Positions 17,120-25,598 of a stretch of DNA of 64,000 bases are shown here, piece by piece. This DNA is from Rhizobiaceae bacterium. Its GTDB lineage: Bacteria; Pseudomonadota; Alphaproteobacteria; Rhizobiales; Rhizobiaceae. Position numbers and translations under genes: made by a program. Position 1 is the first letter of the stretch. Every line of letters begins with the position of its first letter. Location: contig JARGOX010000017.1 in NCBI GenBank assembly GCA_029233925.1, positions 1 through 64,000 on the forward strand, in the 5' to 3' direction. The notes beneath the pieces are model-generated. The model saw only the letters and a program-made list of their open reading frames with translations. It was not told the DNA's origin and made no database searches.

Positions 17120-18096
17120 CCCGTAAACGATTGATCCATGCCATCAACGATGCGCTTGTCGAGGAGATGGAGCGCGACGAGCGCGTAATTCTGATCGGCG
17201 AGGATGTCGGTGCGTCCATCTTTGGAGATACCCGCGGCCTGCTTGCGCGTTTCGGTCCGGATCGGGTGCGCGACATGCCGATTTCCGAAGCACTGATGAG
17301 CGGTATGGCCGTCGGCGCTTCTGCCGCCGGTTACCGCGTCGTATGCCATTTGATGTATGCGAACTTCATCTATACGGCCTTCGATGCGATCGCCAACCAG
17401 GCGGCGCGCCTGCGATTAATGACCAACGGCCAGATCCGCTTGCCAGTCGTCTTCATGGCGGCCGGAGGCGGTGGGCGCTCCAATGCCGGTCAGCATTCCG
17501 ACTATCCACATATGCCTGTCGCCTCTCTGGGCGGGGTCTATGTCGCAACACCGTCCTGCTCGGCCGACGCCAAGGGTCTGTTGAAGACGGCAATCCGTAC
17601 CGATGACCCGGTGTTCTTCCTGCAGCCGACCAGCCGTGGTGGCGAGATGGGTGACATTCCTGACGGAGAACATATCGTCCCGCTTGTCAGTGCGAAGGTG
17701 CTGCGTTCGGGCGATGACGTGACCATCGTGGCGGTCGGCGCCATGGTGCGCGTTGCCTCGCGGGCAGCCGAGGCTCTGGCCGAGGACGGAATTTCCGTCG
17801 AAATTGTTGATCCGCGCACGTCCTATCCGCTGGATCAAGACACCATCATCGGTTCCGTCCGCAAGACCGGTCGCCTGGTGATCGTCGACGAGGCCCGCAG
17901 TGCGGGAAGCATTGCAAACCAGGTCGCTGCCCTTGTCGCAGAGAAGGCATTTTCGTCGCTCAAGGCGCCGATCGTACCCGTGACGACCCGCGATCTGGCC
18001 ATTGCCTACGCGCCGCCTCTGGAAAAGGCGATGATACCCGACGCCGACAGGGTTGTTGACGCGGTTCGCATGACATTAAGGGAGATCGCGCCGTGA
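17116..18096 (+). CDS. 2-Oxoacid dehydrogenase E1 component, beta subunit
   Basis: This 326-residue partner of the alpha subunit has the transketolase pyrimidine-binding domain (RVILIGEDVGASIFGDTRGL, then RDMPISEALMSGMAVG) and the C-terminal transketolase domain (VEIVDPRTSYPLD, IVDEARSAGSIANQVAALV). The ATG at 17116 overlaps the alpha stop, so the frame further upstream belongs to the alpha gene. The end overlaps the lipoyl gene by 4 bp (GTGA). Sequence style is that of acetoin and branched or pyruvate E1beta chains. Confidence 0.9.
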   Translation: MTRKRLIHAINDALVEEMERDERVILIGEDVGASIFGDTRGLLARFGPDRVRDMPISEALMSGMAVGASAAGYRVVCHLMYANFIYTAFDAIANQAARLRLMTNGQIRLPVVFMAAGGGGRSNAGQHSDYPHMPVASLGGVYVATPSCSADAKGLLKTAIRTDDPVFFLQPTSRGGEMGDIPDGEHIVPLVSAKVLRSGDDVTIVAVGAMVRVASRAAEALAEDGISVEIVDPRTSYPLDQDTIIGSVRKTGRLVIVDEARSAGSIANQVAALVAEKAFSSLKAPIVPVTTRDLAIAYAPPLEKAMIPDADRVVDAVRMTLREIAP

Positions 18097-18332
18097 AGGC
18101 TGTCCTCAAACTTCCAAAACTCTCCATGAACATGGAAGAGGCGACATTGACCGAATGGCACAAGGCCGAAGGCGATGCCTTTCGTGAAGGCGATATCCTC
18201 TACTCCGTCGAAACGGAGAAAGTCGTGACCGAAGTCGAGGCGCCCTGTTCGGGCACGCTTCTGTCGATCGTCGCGCCGGAGGGCAGCGAACTGGAAGTGG
18301 GGGCTGCGGTCTGCCGCATCGAGCAGGGCTGA
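18093..18332 (+). CDS. Free-standing lipoyl-domain protein
   Basis: This 79-residue protein consists of one biotinyl/lipoyl domain and nothing else. The modified Lys is K43 in VETEKVVTEVEA, inside the usual hairpin, and the N-terminal strand KAVLKLPKLSMNMEEATL is typical of E2 chains. The start is GTG at 18093, overlapping the E1beta stop. A normal E2 would continue for about 250 residues with an E3-binding domain and an acyltransferase domain; here a stop comes right after the lipoyl fold and the next gene starts 30 bp later. It is probably a mobile acyl or electron carrier for this E1. Confidence 0.88.
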   Translation: MKAVLKLPKLSMNMEEATLTEWHKAEGDAFREGDILYSVETEKVVTEVEAPCSGTLLSIVAPEGSELEVGAAVCRIEQG

Positions 18333-18362
18333 CGGTTTCGCGCCCGAGGGAGGAAGAAGAAC

Positions 18363-19160
18363 ATGAGTTGGACTGACAATTACGAGACGATCCGGTTTGA
18401 CCGCAGGGACCGTATCATAACGGCGACGCTGAACTGTCCCGACACGCTGAATGCCGTCAACGCACGGATGCATACGGAGTTGTCGCGTCTCTTCATCGAC
18501 CTGAATGACGATCCGGCATCCGACATTGTCATCCTGACCGGCGCGGGACGAGCCTTTTGTGCAGGAGGTGACATCGACTGGATGCAGGCCGCGATCGACG
18601 AGCCGAGGTTGTTCGAAACGACGGCCTTCGAGGCAAAGCGCATCGTGTTTTCCCAACTCGATCTCGAAAAGCCACTGATCTGCCGCATGAACGGGCATGC
18701 GATCGGTCTCGGTGCGACAATCGCGCTCGGCTGTGACGTCGTCATTGCCGACGAGCGCGCAAAGATCGGCGACCCGCATGTCGCGGTCGGTCTGGTCGCG
18801 GGCGACGGCGGCGCGGTTCTGTGGCCGCATCTGATCGGCTACCTGCGTGCCAAGGAATATCTGCTGACCGGCGATCTGATCCCGGCTCCGGAAGCAGCCC
18901 GCATGGGGCTTATCAATCGCGCCGTCGCCCCGGATAGCCTGGACGATGATGTCCACCGGCTTGCGGACCGTCTCGCATCAGGCGCCCGCAAGGCGATTCG
19001 CTGGACTAAGGTCGTGTCGAACCTCGCCCTAAAGCAGGTGGCTCACGCCGTCATGGATTCGAGCATCGCCTACGAATCGCTGTCGAATGTCTCCGACGAC
19101 CATCGCGAGGCAGTGGCGGCATTCCGCGACAAGCGGCCGCCCAAATTCACCGGCAACTAA
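18363..19160 (+). CDS. Enoyl-CoA hydratase/isomerase-family protein
   Basis: This 265-residue crotonase-fold protein has the oxyanion-hole segments GAGRAFCAGGDIDWM (about 60-74) and NGHAIGLGATIALGCDVVIA. At the usual catalytic positions it has DPHVAVGLVAGDGGAV rather than the classic Glu pair, so it may be an isomerase, hydrolase or decarboxylase branch rather than a plain hydratase. It ends the rightward operon and has a GGAGG-like site about 10 bp before its ATG. In context it would act on an enoyl-CoA made by the acyl-CoA dehydrogenases. Confidence 0.87.
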   Translation: MSWTDNYETIRFDRRDRIITATLNCPDTLNAVNARMHTELSRLFIDLNDDPASDIVILTGAGRAFCAGGDIDWMQAAIDEPRLFETTAFEAKRIVFSQLDLEKPLICRMNGHAIGLGATIALGCDVVIADERAKIGDPHVAVGLVAGDGGAVLWPHLIGYLRAKEYLLTGDLIPAPEAARMGLINRAVAPDSLDDDVHRLADRLASGARKAIRWTKVVSNLALKQVAHAVMDSSIAYESLSNVSDDHREAVAAFRDKRPPKFTGN

Positions 19161-19182
19161 GCGGACTGCGCGATCCCGGTAT

Positions 19183-19607
19183 TCAGGTTGAGCGGCGGAT
19201 GAAAAGTTCGGGCACGAATGTTCGACTTTCAGCCGGAGCCGCGTCTCCAACAATCAGCGTATAAACAAACCGCCTGGCGTGTTCCCCGGATTCCCTGATC
19301 GGGTAGCCCACTGAGGTCAGGAGCGTGGAAAGGATCCTGGCCAGTCCTGTGTTGTTGGAACCGGCCACGGCCGTGTCTTCCGGCACCCGCAAACCACGCT
19401 GGCGCAAGGCTGCGATTACTCCGATGGCGACGGCGTCATTGTGCGTAAAAATCGCTGTGGGCGTTTGCGCATTTTCAAAAAAATGCGTCCAGCGCGAGTT
19501 TCCCGGCCGTCGGCGTAGACTCGGTCATGTGGATCGGTGTTGAAAACTCCTTCACTCCCCAGGCCGTACATATTTCCCAAAAACCCAGGGCGGTTCACTA
19601 GGGACAT
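19183..19607 (-). pseudogene. Broken LacI-family regulator, C-terminal remnant
   Basis: Minus-strand translation gives the last part of a LacI/GalR effector domain, in two frames. One frame reads FSTPIHMTESTPTAGKLAL and then DAFF and stop. Shifting one base at the run of seven A on the plus strand (19477-19483) continues as ENAQTPTAIFTHNDAVAIGV and GLRVPEDTAVAGSNNTG to the end at 19183. The N-terminal HTH and most of the first lobe are gone, and stops precede about 19600. The decay suggests a lost regulator of the upstream locus or the edge of an insertion. A sequencing slip in the A run could explain the frameshift but not the missing N-terminus. Confidence 0.8.
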
Positions 19608-20173
19608 CTAAGATATTGCAGGTGATTAGGTCTCACGTCGCACTGGCCAACTGGCGCGTGGAGCGTCCGGGGTGTCATTCTGGGTGACAAGTGCGTGGGC
19701 TTGAAAGTAGTGGTGTGGAGTTTTACGCGAGCCCAGATAAGCGTAAACCTCCAAACAATTGCGAGCCAAGGAACGGCTGCAGGCGATGGCGAGTGACCGT
19801 ACCCAACCCCAGTTTTGCATAAGGCGGCTATCCCAGCATGGCGGTAACCTTTGTGAAGCAACCCTTTTCTATAGAACGTGATGTTCTCCATGTCTCAAGC
19901 CCTTAGCGTCGCGCGCATGCTCCCGAAGTTTGAGGCACAGTATGTCGCCATTTTTATAGGTGTTGCAGGAACTGCGAATCCAAGAAAAAGCGTGTGCGGT
20001 GCTGATAAAATTTGAGCGCCTTTCTGTCTCTGATGGTGCGTTCGCGTTGGTTTTGTGGGGTAAACGGCAACTGGGATTAGAGCGCGCTTCATGAGCAGCA
20101 CACGCTGTCATAAACTTGACCGCGCGCCAGACAGCGTGATGACAAAGAGAGTTTTCGGGTCTAGTCTGGCAAA
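19608..20173. other. Gene-free stretch
   Basis: I found no convincing reading frame, RNA gene or clear repeat on either strand here. The short open frames have no family character and stop codons are frequent. It separates the LacI remnant from the DUF3883-like gene and looks like decayed or joined DNA. Confidence 0.5.
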
Positions 20174-21007
20174 ATGCCAAACGGACCCTGGACGGATGAA
20201 GAGAACGACTTGATCGTTGCGGATTATTTCGCGATGCTGGCTAAAGATGTTGCCGGGCATCCTTATAACAAGTCCGAGCGGAATCGGCAGCTTCAGGCGC
20301 GGATCGACCGGTCCCGAACCTCAATAGAATTCAAGCATCAGAATATTAGTGCGGTGCTCAAGGGACTCGGCGAGGAGTGGATTCCCGGTTACAAACCGGC
20401 GTTCAATTTTCAGGGTGCATTGGTGACAGCAATTGATCGTTGGCTAAATTTCCACCCTGAGTGGCTAGTGCGCATGCCCAATGGTGGATTGAATCACGAA
20501 ATACTTGAACCCGCGCAAATGTGGATCGGCCCGCCGCCGACTTTGTCCAATCAGCCGCCGCCGCAGGAACTCGAGCAGATGCAGCGGATCGCCCAAAAAT
20601 TTGACGTTGCAGGACGGGATGAGCGCAATCGAGCCCTTGGCCGCGCTGGGGAGGAACGCGTTCTGGATTATGAGCGCACCACACTAAAGATTTCAGGAAG
20701 AGACGATCTGGCTCAGAAGGTGCGCTGGGTTTCGCAGCTGGATGGCGACGGTGCAGGCTATGATATCGAGAGCTTCGCCCTTGATGGGCGTTCCCGCCTG
20801 ATCGAAGTGAAAACCACCAACGGCTGGGAACGCACGCCCTTCCTTATCACCCGCAACGAACTGAAAGTTGCCGAGGACCGCCGTGCCGACTGGTGCCTGT
20901 TTCGGCTTTGGAATTTCTCGCGCGAACCGAAAGCTTTCGAGTTGCGCCCGCCACTTGACGTCCATGTTTCGCTTACAGCGACGACGTTTCAAGCCAGCTT
21001 CAATTGA
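20174..21007 (+). CDS. DUF3883-like domain protein
   Basis: This 277-residue protein has an N-terminal helical region (WTDEENDLIVADYFAMLAKD, then KHQNISAVLKGLGEEWIPGY, about 5-80) and a C-terminal domain (about 155-275). The C-terminal domain contains AGYDIESFALDGRSRLIEVKTTN, a D-x(n)-E-x-K pattern typical of PD-(D/E)xK-like folds in the DUF3883 family. Such domains occur in restriction and defence proteins and in stand-alone proteins of unknown role. It has no partner gene on either side. No clear ribosome site precedes the ATG. It may be a solitary defence or nucleic-acid protein, but the sequence does not prove activity. Confidence 0.75.
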   Translation: MPNGPWTDEENDLIVADYFAMLAKDVAGHPYNKSERNRQLQARIDRSRTSIEFKHQNISAVLKGLGEEWIPGYKPAFNFQGALVTAIDRWLNFHPEWLVRMPNGGLNHEILEPAQMWIGPPPTLSNQPPPQELEQMQRIAQKFDVAGRDERNRALGRAGEERVLDYERTTLKISGRDDLAQKVRWVSQLDGDGAGYDIESFALDGRSRLIEVKTTNGWERTPFLITRNELKVAEDRRADWCLFRLWNFSREPKAFELRPPLDVHVSLTATTFQASFN

Positions 21008-21353
21008 CGGCCTCTTTACGGACGAGGGGTTCTGTATTTCCTATGCAAAATGTCCGTGTGCATCATTCAGCAGGAAACGCAGGATCAAAAAATGCAACAA
21101 TGATCAATCATTGCGAAGGCTATGGGGATATGGACAATCCTTCGCCTTTGTGCGGGATCTTTACTGGAGAAAACCTGTTATCCTCGCACCAAGCAGTTCC
21201 TTCGTCTCCATCGGACTGACGACCTCCCTGCAAAGGTCGCTCATGATACCAATCTCGCTGCAGGTCAGGCGTTTCCACCCCTATTTTGATCGCTAACGGT
21301 TGCTGAATTCACGCGTCAACTTGACAAGCGCGTTCACCTAAACGCAATAAAGC
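21008..21353. other. Gene-free stretch with possible promoter
   Basis: No credible gene is seen. Near the end TTGACA (21321-21326) and CAATAA (21345-21350) are spaced 18 bp and could form a weak promoter; it would start transcription almost at the next ATG. Confidence 0.35.
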
Positions 21354-22241
21354 ATGCCCTATTTGAACACGCATCATCTCCTGATGAATTTGCCTGTGGT
21401 GCAGGATTATTTTGCCCGGCGCAGTGCGAGCGACGCTGACCTGAATATTTTCTTTCAGGATGAGCACAACCTGGTGCTGCCCGGCGGTCGTGGCGTTCGG
21501 CGCGGATGTCGACGCGGCACAATCCCGTCCATTTTTGATGATCAGGAGAAATATCAGGTTCGCGTCGTCAATGAACGGCAATATATTTTGTCCGATATCA
21601 TTGTTGAATACAATATACCAAATATAATAAATATACTGAAAAGTAAAAAGTTCCCGAAGGATATTGAAAAAAAGATTGTCTACGGCCCGTCAATTCCCTT
21701 TCAATATTCCAGCGGCGTAAATCGCGGCATCGATGTATTGACCAATATCATCAATACGCAGGAACCCCGGCGAAAGGACTTGCTTGACAAGCTTGCGGGG
21801 GTTGTTCCCGGGTATAGGAATGTTCAGGGAATATATGACCTGCCTGGACTGCGCGATCTGTATCAGAGTGCAAAGATTGTCGTTAATCCACATCAGACCT
21901 GGCATCATCATTCCATTGAGGAATTCCGGGTCCTGCCGGCTTTGTCACAGGGCTGTATTGTCATTAGTGAGGACGTCCCTTTGCGGACAAGAATTCCCTA
22001 TCATGAGTATGTGATCTGGTGCAGCTACGAAGAAATACCGGAAGTCACTGCTGATGTGCTTTTGAACTATGACCGGGTGTTTGATTGCATTCATGGTCAC
22101 TCAGGACTTCCCGAATTGTTGACATCCATGCTGACGGATTTCGATAAATCCATGGATGAAGCAATAACGGCCAGTCGGGCCCCGGAATCAGAAATATCAA
22201 CAGCAACGCGGCTCTGGCGGCAATTGCGCTACAGGGGATAG
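21354..22241 (+). CDS. Glycosyltransferase-like protein (GT-B C-terminal half)
   Basis: This 295-residue protein has a C-terminal region (about 165-215) reading LYQSAKIVVNPHQTWHHHSI, then EEFRVLPALSQGCIVISEDV, the donor-site pattern of GT-B glycosyltransferases in which a conserved Glu contacts the nucleotide sugar. The N-terminal part is not recognisable and the usual full GT-B length of 350 or more is not reached. The stretch 21590-21660 is markedly AT-rich compared with the window, consistent with transfer. There is no ribosome site before the ATG. It probably takes part in surface glycan synthesis together with the following gene; acceptor and donor are unknown. Confidence 0.65.
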   Translation: MPYLNTHHLLMNLPVVQDYFARRSASDADLNIFFQDEHNLVLPGGRGVRRGCRRGTIPSIFDDQEKYQVRVVNERQYILSDIIVEYNIPNIINILKSKKFPKDIEKKIVYGPSIPFQYSSGVNRGIDVLTNIINTQEPRRKDLLDKLAGVVPGYRNVQGIYDLPGLRDLYQSAKIVVNPHQTWHHHSIEEFRVLPALSQGCIVISEDVPLRTRIPYHEYVIWCSYEEIPEVTADVLLNYDRVFDCIHGHSGLPELLTSMLTDFDKSMDEAITASRAPESEISTATRLWRQLRYRG

Positions 22242-22246
22242 GCCAG

Positions 22247-22284
22247 GGTGATAGGTCCAGGTGATAGGTTTGGGTGACAGTTTG
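22247..22284 (+). repeat. Three imperfect 13-bp tandem repeats
   Basis: GGTGATAGGTCCA, GGTGATAGGTTTG and GGTGACAGTTTG follow one another directly after the glycosyltransferase stop codon. No function is evident. Confidence 0.6.
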
Positions 22285-22468
22285 GGGGGATGGCCAAGTC
22301 CTGACTTGCGACGGATGCCATTTCAAATGATTCCATCTGACGGTGAAACGCTCTGGAAATACGTCTTCCGATATGTTTGTCTGGTAAATCCTGTTCATAT
22401 GTGCGGGGCTTCCGTCCGTATGATCAGCGCCATGGTTCATCGCGTTTTGCCATTGCTTTGAGAGTCGC

Positions 22469-23260
22469 ATGCCATCTGAAGACAAGACGTTCACGCTCAT
22501 CACGGCGCACTTTGGAAATCTTTTCTGGATTCGCAATCTGGCGGAGCGGATTGTGGCCTTGTCACCGGCTGGTGCGATTCACGAATTTCGCATTGTGGAC
22601 CAGGATCGAAGCGCCGAAACTGCCCGAATACTTGCCGCACTACCAGGAAGACCAAGGGTCATTTCCTTCCCCAAAGACGAGGAGGAAATTGCCCGGGTAG
22701 GGCATGACCATGCGACGACCCTTAATCGCTGCATGAAACTGGAGTATGCCACAAGCCATGTCATTCTTCTGGATTCCGATTGCTTTCCCATTGAGCCGGA
22801 CTGGATAGACAGGATTAGATCCAGATTGAAGGCCGGGTACGATGCGATTGTCGCCAGCGAATTTTCTTCTGATGGCTTGTCCCATCCCTGCTTCATGGTG
22901 CTGCCAACAGCGGTGCTTCGGCGTCTGGATTTTGCCGAAGGGTTTATTGAGGAAGGAATAGATACAGGACGCCTCGTCGGTTCTCAGTTGCAAAGGCTGG
23001 GCTATCGGGTCCATTGGGAGGGGACAACCAAAGCATTTTCACGCCGGCGCGGCTTTTTCTATCTGGACCGTTCGCTCTACCATCACAGCAACGCTTCATT
23101 TGTCAGCTCACCGCAGCAAATATTGCAATCCCAGGTTAATCTGCGCGTTGAAGAATTTTTTCGCAGGAAAGTTGCGCGTGGTGAATTCAGCCTGAGCGCG
23201 CTTGAGCAAGTCCGTCTTGCCATCCTCAAGCGCTGGGCCAAAATGTCTTCCCATGGATAG
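22469..23260 (+). CDS. Family 2-like glycosyltransferase
   Basis: This 263-residue protein has a GT-A layout. It starts with KTFTLITAHFGNLFWIRNLA, has VDQDRSAET as the nucleotide-binding strand and VILLDSDCFPIEPDWID (about 97-113) as the DxD metal motif. The C-terminal region includes a YRVHWEGTTKAFSRRRGFFY stretch and a basic tail, with no membrane segment. It probably transfers a sugar to a surface polymer. It lies 227 bp after the other glycosyltransferase with no strong promoter between, so the two may be one transferred unit. Confidence 0.75.
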   Translation: MPSEDKTFTLITAHFGNLFWIRNLAERIVALSPAGAIHEFRIVDQDRSAETARILAALPGRPRVISFPKDEEEIARVGHDHATTLNRCMKLEYATSHVILLDSDCFPIEPDWIDRIRSRLKAGYDAIVASEFSSDGLSHPCFMVLPTAVLRRLDFAEGFIEEGIDTGRLVGSQLQRLGYRVHWEGTTKAFSRRRGFFYLDRSLYHHSNASFVSSPQQILQSQVNLRVEEFFRRKVARGEFSLSALEQVRLAILKRWAKMSSHG

Positions 23261-23347
23261 GCGCTGCATTGCGGTGGTATTCGGGCAGTGACATGGAGAC
23301 AGCCATCAGCGCCAAACCTCGCGGTCAGGCTTTTGCAGTCTCGGGCA

Positions 23348-24073
23348 CTAAATGCCCGGGAATCCGGCTCTGGCGGTCCAGTAGTCCCAGGCGCGCGACA
23401 AGGGCATGTCGCTGAGCAGCATGTTGCTCGCCTTTTCTATTTCGCCTTCGGAAAGATACTTCGGCTGACCCAAGGGCAGTGTGTTCAGGACCAGTTCGGC
23501 GTTGTCCTTCATGTAGATCGACACCATGCAGATGGCGCGAAGATCAAAAGCAGCGCAGATTGCGCCGTGTCCGCGCAGAAGGGCGGTTCTGCCATCACCC
23601 AATGTGCGGGCGAGCGAATGCCCCATGTCGAGTGAATCAACGATCATGTTGGTGTCGCCGAATTCCGGCTGGCTGTCCCAGACCGGCACATGGGCGCCCA
23701 TCACCGAGCCCATGTGGAAGGCTGGCCGCAAGGGAAAATCGGTCATGGAAAACGGAATCACCGAGTGGGCATGGTGGTGAGACACGGAATTGACGTCCGG
23801 TCGAGCCATATAGATCGTGCCGTGAATGAAGCGTTCCGCGTAGGGCCGCCGCGGGTCGTCTGAAACAAGCGTCCCGTCGAGCTCGAACTCCATGATGTCG
23901 TCGCGCGTGACGACCTGCGGACTGCGAGATCGCGAAAGCAGGAAACGATCGGGGTTGGTTGGATGACGCACGCTGACATGCCCGAAGCCGTCAATGACGT
24001 TCTCATTGGCAAGAACCCTGTTGGCCAGGACGAGTTGCTGGATTGAATGATCCAGCAGTGTTGCTTCACTCAT
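23348..24073 (-). CDS. Class II aldolase/adducin-fold protein, possible aromatic decarboxylase
   Basis: This 241-residue protein has the class II aldolase fold. The zinc ligands are the histidines of VSHHHAHSV (about 97-105) and the His of LLRGHGAIC (about 166-174). GHVSVRHP near 30 is the usual phosphate- or carboxylate-binding loop. Members of this family include sugar-phosphate aldolases but also the dihydroxyphthalate decarboxylase PhtC/OphC of Gram-positive phthalate degraders. Its position in a phthalate locus, divergent from the TAXI transporter, makes a decarboxylase or aldolase acting on an aromatic product likely. The operator at 24382-24395 lies upstream. Confidence 0.8.
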   Translation of the reverse strand: MSEATLLDHSIQQLVLANRVLANENVIDGFGHVSVRHPTNPDRFLLSRSRSPQVVTRDDIMEFELDGTLVSDDPRRPYAERFIHGTIYMARPDVNSVSHHHAHSVIPFSMTDFPLRPAFHMGSVMGAHVPVWDSQPEFGDTNMIVDSLDMGHSLARTLGDGRTALLRGHGAICAAFDLRAICMVSIYMKDNAELVLNTLPLGQPKYLSEGEIEKASNMLLSDMPLSRAWDYWTARAGFPGI

Positions 24074-24381
24074 GTTTTTCTCCTGTTCGTTTTCATAAAA
24101 TCCGGTCAGGCTCTGTTATCGGCGTTACGCCTGTTGAAACCCAATGGTGGCGATGATGATCAAGCGGCCCGGGCATTGGCTCTGCCTTGAAAATGCAGAC
24201 GGCGGGAATTGCGACGCGCGCCCTTGCAGGTCTCGGGTCAACAGCGGGAAGTCCCGGACATTTCATCCTGACGCGTGGGCAGGTCATGTGCATTCTTGCA
24301 TCCCTGGAGAATGGCGATAATCTTTTGCAGGCATTTCGATCAATTGCGGACCTGTCATCTTCCAACACGGCCTGCAAACCT

Positions 24382-24395
24382 CTTAGCACTCTAAG
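24382..24395. promoter_or_regulatory. MarR-type operator, site 1
   Basis: CTTAG-CACT-CTAAG is a perfect inverted repeat between the class II aldolase gene and the TAXI receptor gene. It contains the TTAG-N4-CTAA core repeated at 24496 and 31745. Confidence 0.65.
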
Positions 24396-24458
24396 TGAAT
24401 AGCTATTAGCCCGCTTTTAAGGTCGCTGTCGAGGGGGAAGGAGCCCCTTCATGGTGCG

Positions 24459-24507
24459 TTGACAATATCAATAAGCGACCTCTATGTTGAATCAGTTAGC
24501 AATCTAA
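24459..24507 (+). promoter_or_regulatory. TAXI promoter with MarR-type operator, site 2
   Basis: TTGACA (24459-24464) and TATGTT (24483-24488) form a likely sigma-70 promoter with 18-bp spacing. TTAG-CAAT-CTAA (24496-24507) covers the expected start of transcription, where a bound repressor would block initiation. The receptor ATG is at 24534. Confidence 0.65.
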
Positions 24508-24533
24508 AGATTGCGACTTGATGGAGGAATTTA

Positions 24534-25523
24534 ATGAGGATTACGATCAAGAGCACCCTTGCTGGTGCGGCGGCGCTATTGCTGGCTTCGGCGGCAACAG
24601 CTTCGGCACAAACCTATAATCTGACGCTTTGCGGAGCGAGCCCTGGCGGACTTTGGAGCTTGCTTGGCGCCGGCATTGATGCGGCCGTCAAGAAGTCTTT
24701 CCCGGGATCGACAATCACCTATCAAACGTCCGGAGGCGGACTCGCCAATGTCGGGCTGCTTGACAAGGGAACCTGTGATCTGGCGATTATTCACGATGCC
24801 GAAGCCAAGCTGGCGCTTGGCGGAAAGGCTCCTTTCAAGGCGCCAATCGACAGTATGGCGACCATTGCCCAACTCTATACGTGGGCGCCAATGCAGGCGA
24901 TCGTGAATGCCGATTATGCCAAAGAGCACAATCTGACCAAGCTCGAAGATATTGCCGAGCAGAAGCTGCCGATCCGTATTGCGCTCAACCGTCGCGGTAA
25001 TGTCGTCAGTTCGGTGGGCGAATCGATGCTCAATGCCATTGGCGCAAGCGCGGAAGAGATCGGCTCCTGGGGCGGTGACGTTCAGTTTGCGGCATCCGGC
25101 GAGCAGGGCGATCTGATGCGCGATCGGCGTATCGACATGATCCTGAACTCGCTGTTCGTCAATCACAGCTCGATCCGGGAACTGGCTTCCGCGATCGATG
25201 TCAAATTGTTGCCGATTACCGAGGAGACTGCAAAAAAGGTTGTCGACGAGTGGGATATCAAGAATTTCACGATCCCCAACGCTGCCTATGACTGGACAGA
25301 TGAGGACGTCCTCACTGTCACCGTATCCGCACAGCTTTTTGTGCACGCCGACGCTGACGCGCAAATGGTCCACGACATCGCAAAGGCGATGACTGACAAT
25401 GCCGATCAGCTTCAGGCCGTGCACAAGGCAATGGCTCCACTCAATGTGGAATTGATGGCGGGCGCCAAGACCGTGCCCTATCATCCGGCTGCGAAGAAAA
25501 TCTACGAAGAAGCTGGTTACTGA
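24534..25523 (+). CDS. TAXI-type TRAP transporter receptor
   Basis: This 329-residue periplasmic protein begins with a signal peptide (ITIKSTLAGAAALLLASAAT, probable cleavage after ASA). The mature region carries the TAXI motif in GGLWSLLGAGIDAAVKKSFP and then TYQTSGGGLANVGLLDKGTC, with the repeated IVNADYAK and MLNAIGAS elements. GGAGG precedes the ATG. TAXI receptors deliver ligands such as glutamate to a fused DctQM permease, which is encoded next. Operators and the surrounding phthalate genes suggest the ligand is phthalate or a related aromatic acid; that is inference. Confidence 0.9.
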   Translation: MRITIKSTLAGAAALLLASAATASAQTYNLTLCGASPGGLWSLLGAGIDAAVKKSFPGSTITYQTSGGGLANVGLLDKGTCDLAIIHDAEAKLALGGKAPFKAPIDSMATIAQLYTWAPMQAIVNADYAKEHNLTKLEDIAEQKLPIRIALNRRGNVVSSVGESMLNAIGASAEEIGSWGGDVQFAASGEQGDLMRDRRIDMILNSLFVNHSSIRELASAIDVKLLPITEETAKKVVDEWDIKNFTIPNAAYDWTDEDVLTVTVSAQLFVHADADAQMVHDIAKAMTDNADQLQAVHKAMAPLNVELMAGAKTVPYHPAAKKIYEEAGY

Positions 25524-25598
25524 CCAACACCGACATGCCGGGACGCGCATTCGCCCCGGCATGATCTCTTCGAGACTGCAAGGACAGGCACCTAGCCA

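Noticed and set aside
24187-24402. 71-codon plus-strand frame upstream of the TAXI receptor
   Set aside because: No ribosome site, no domain, and it runs across the MarR-type operator. It is most likely non-coding.
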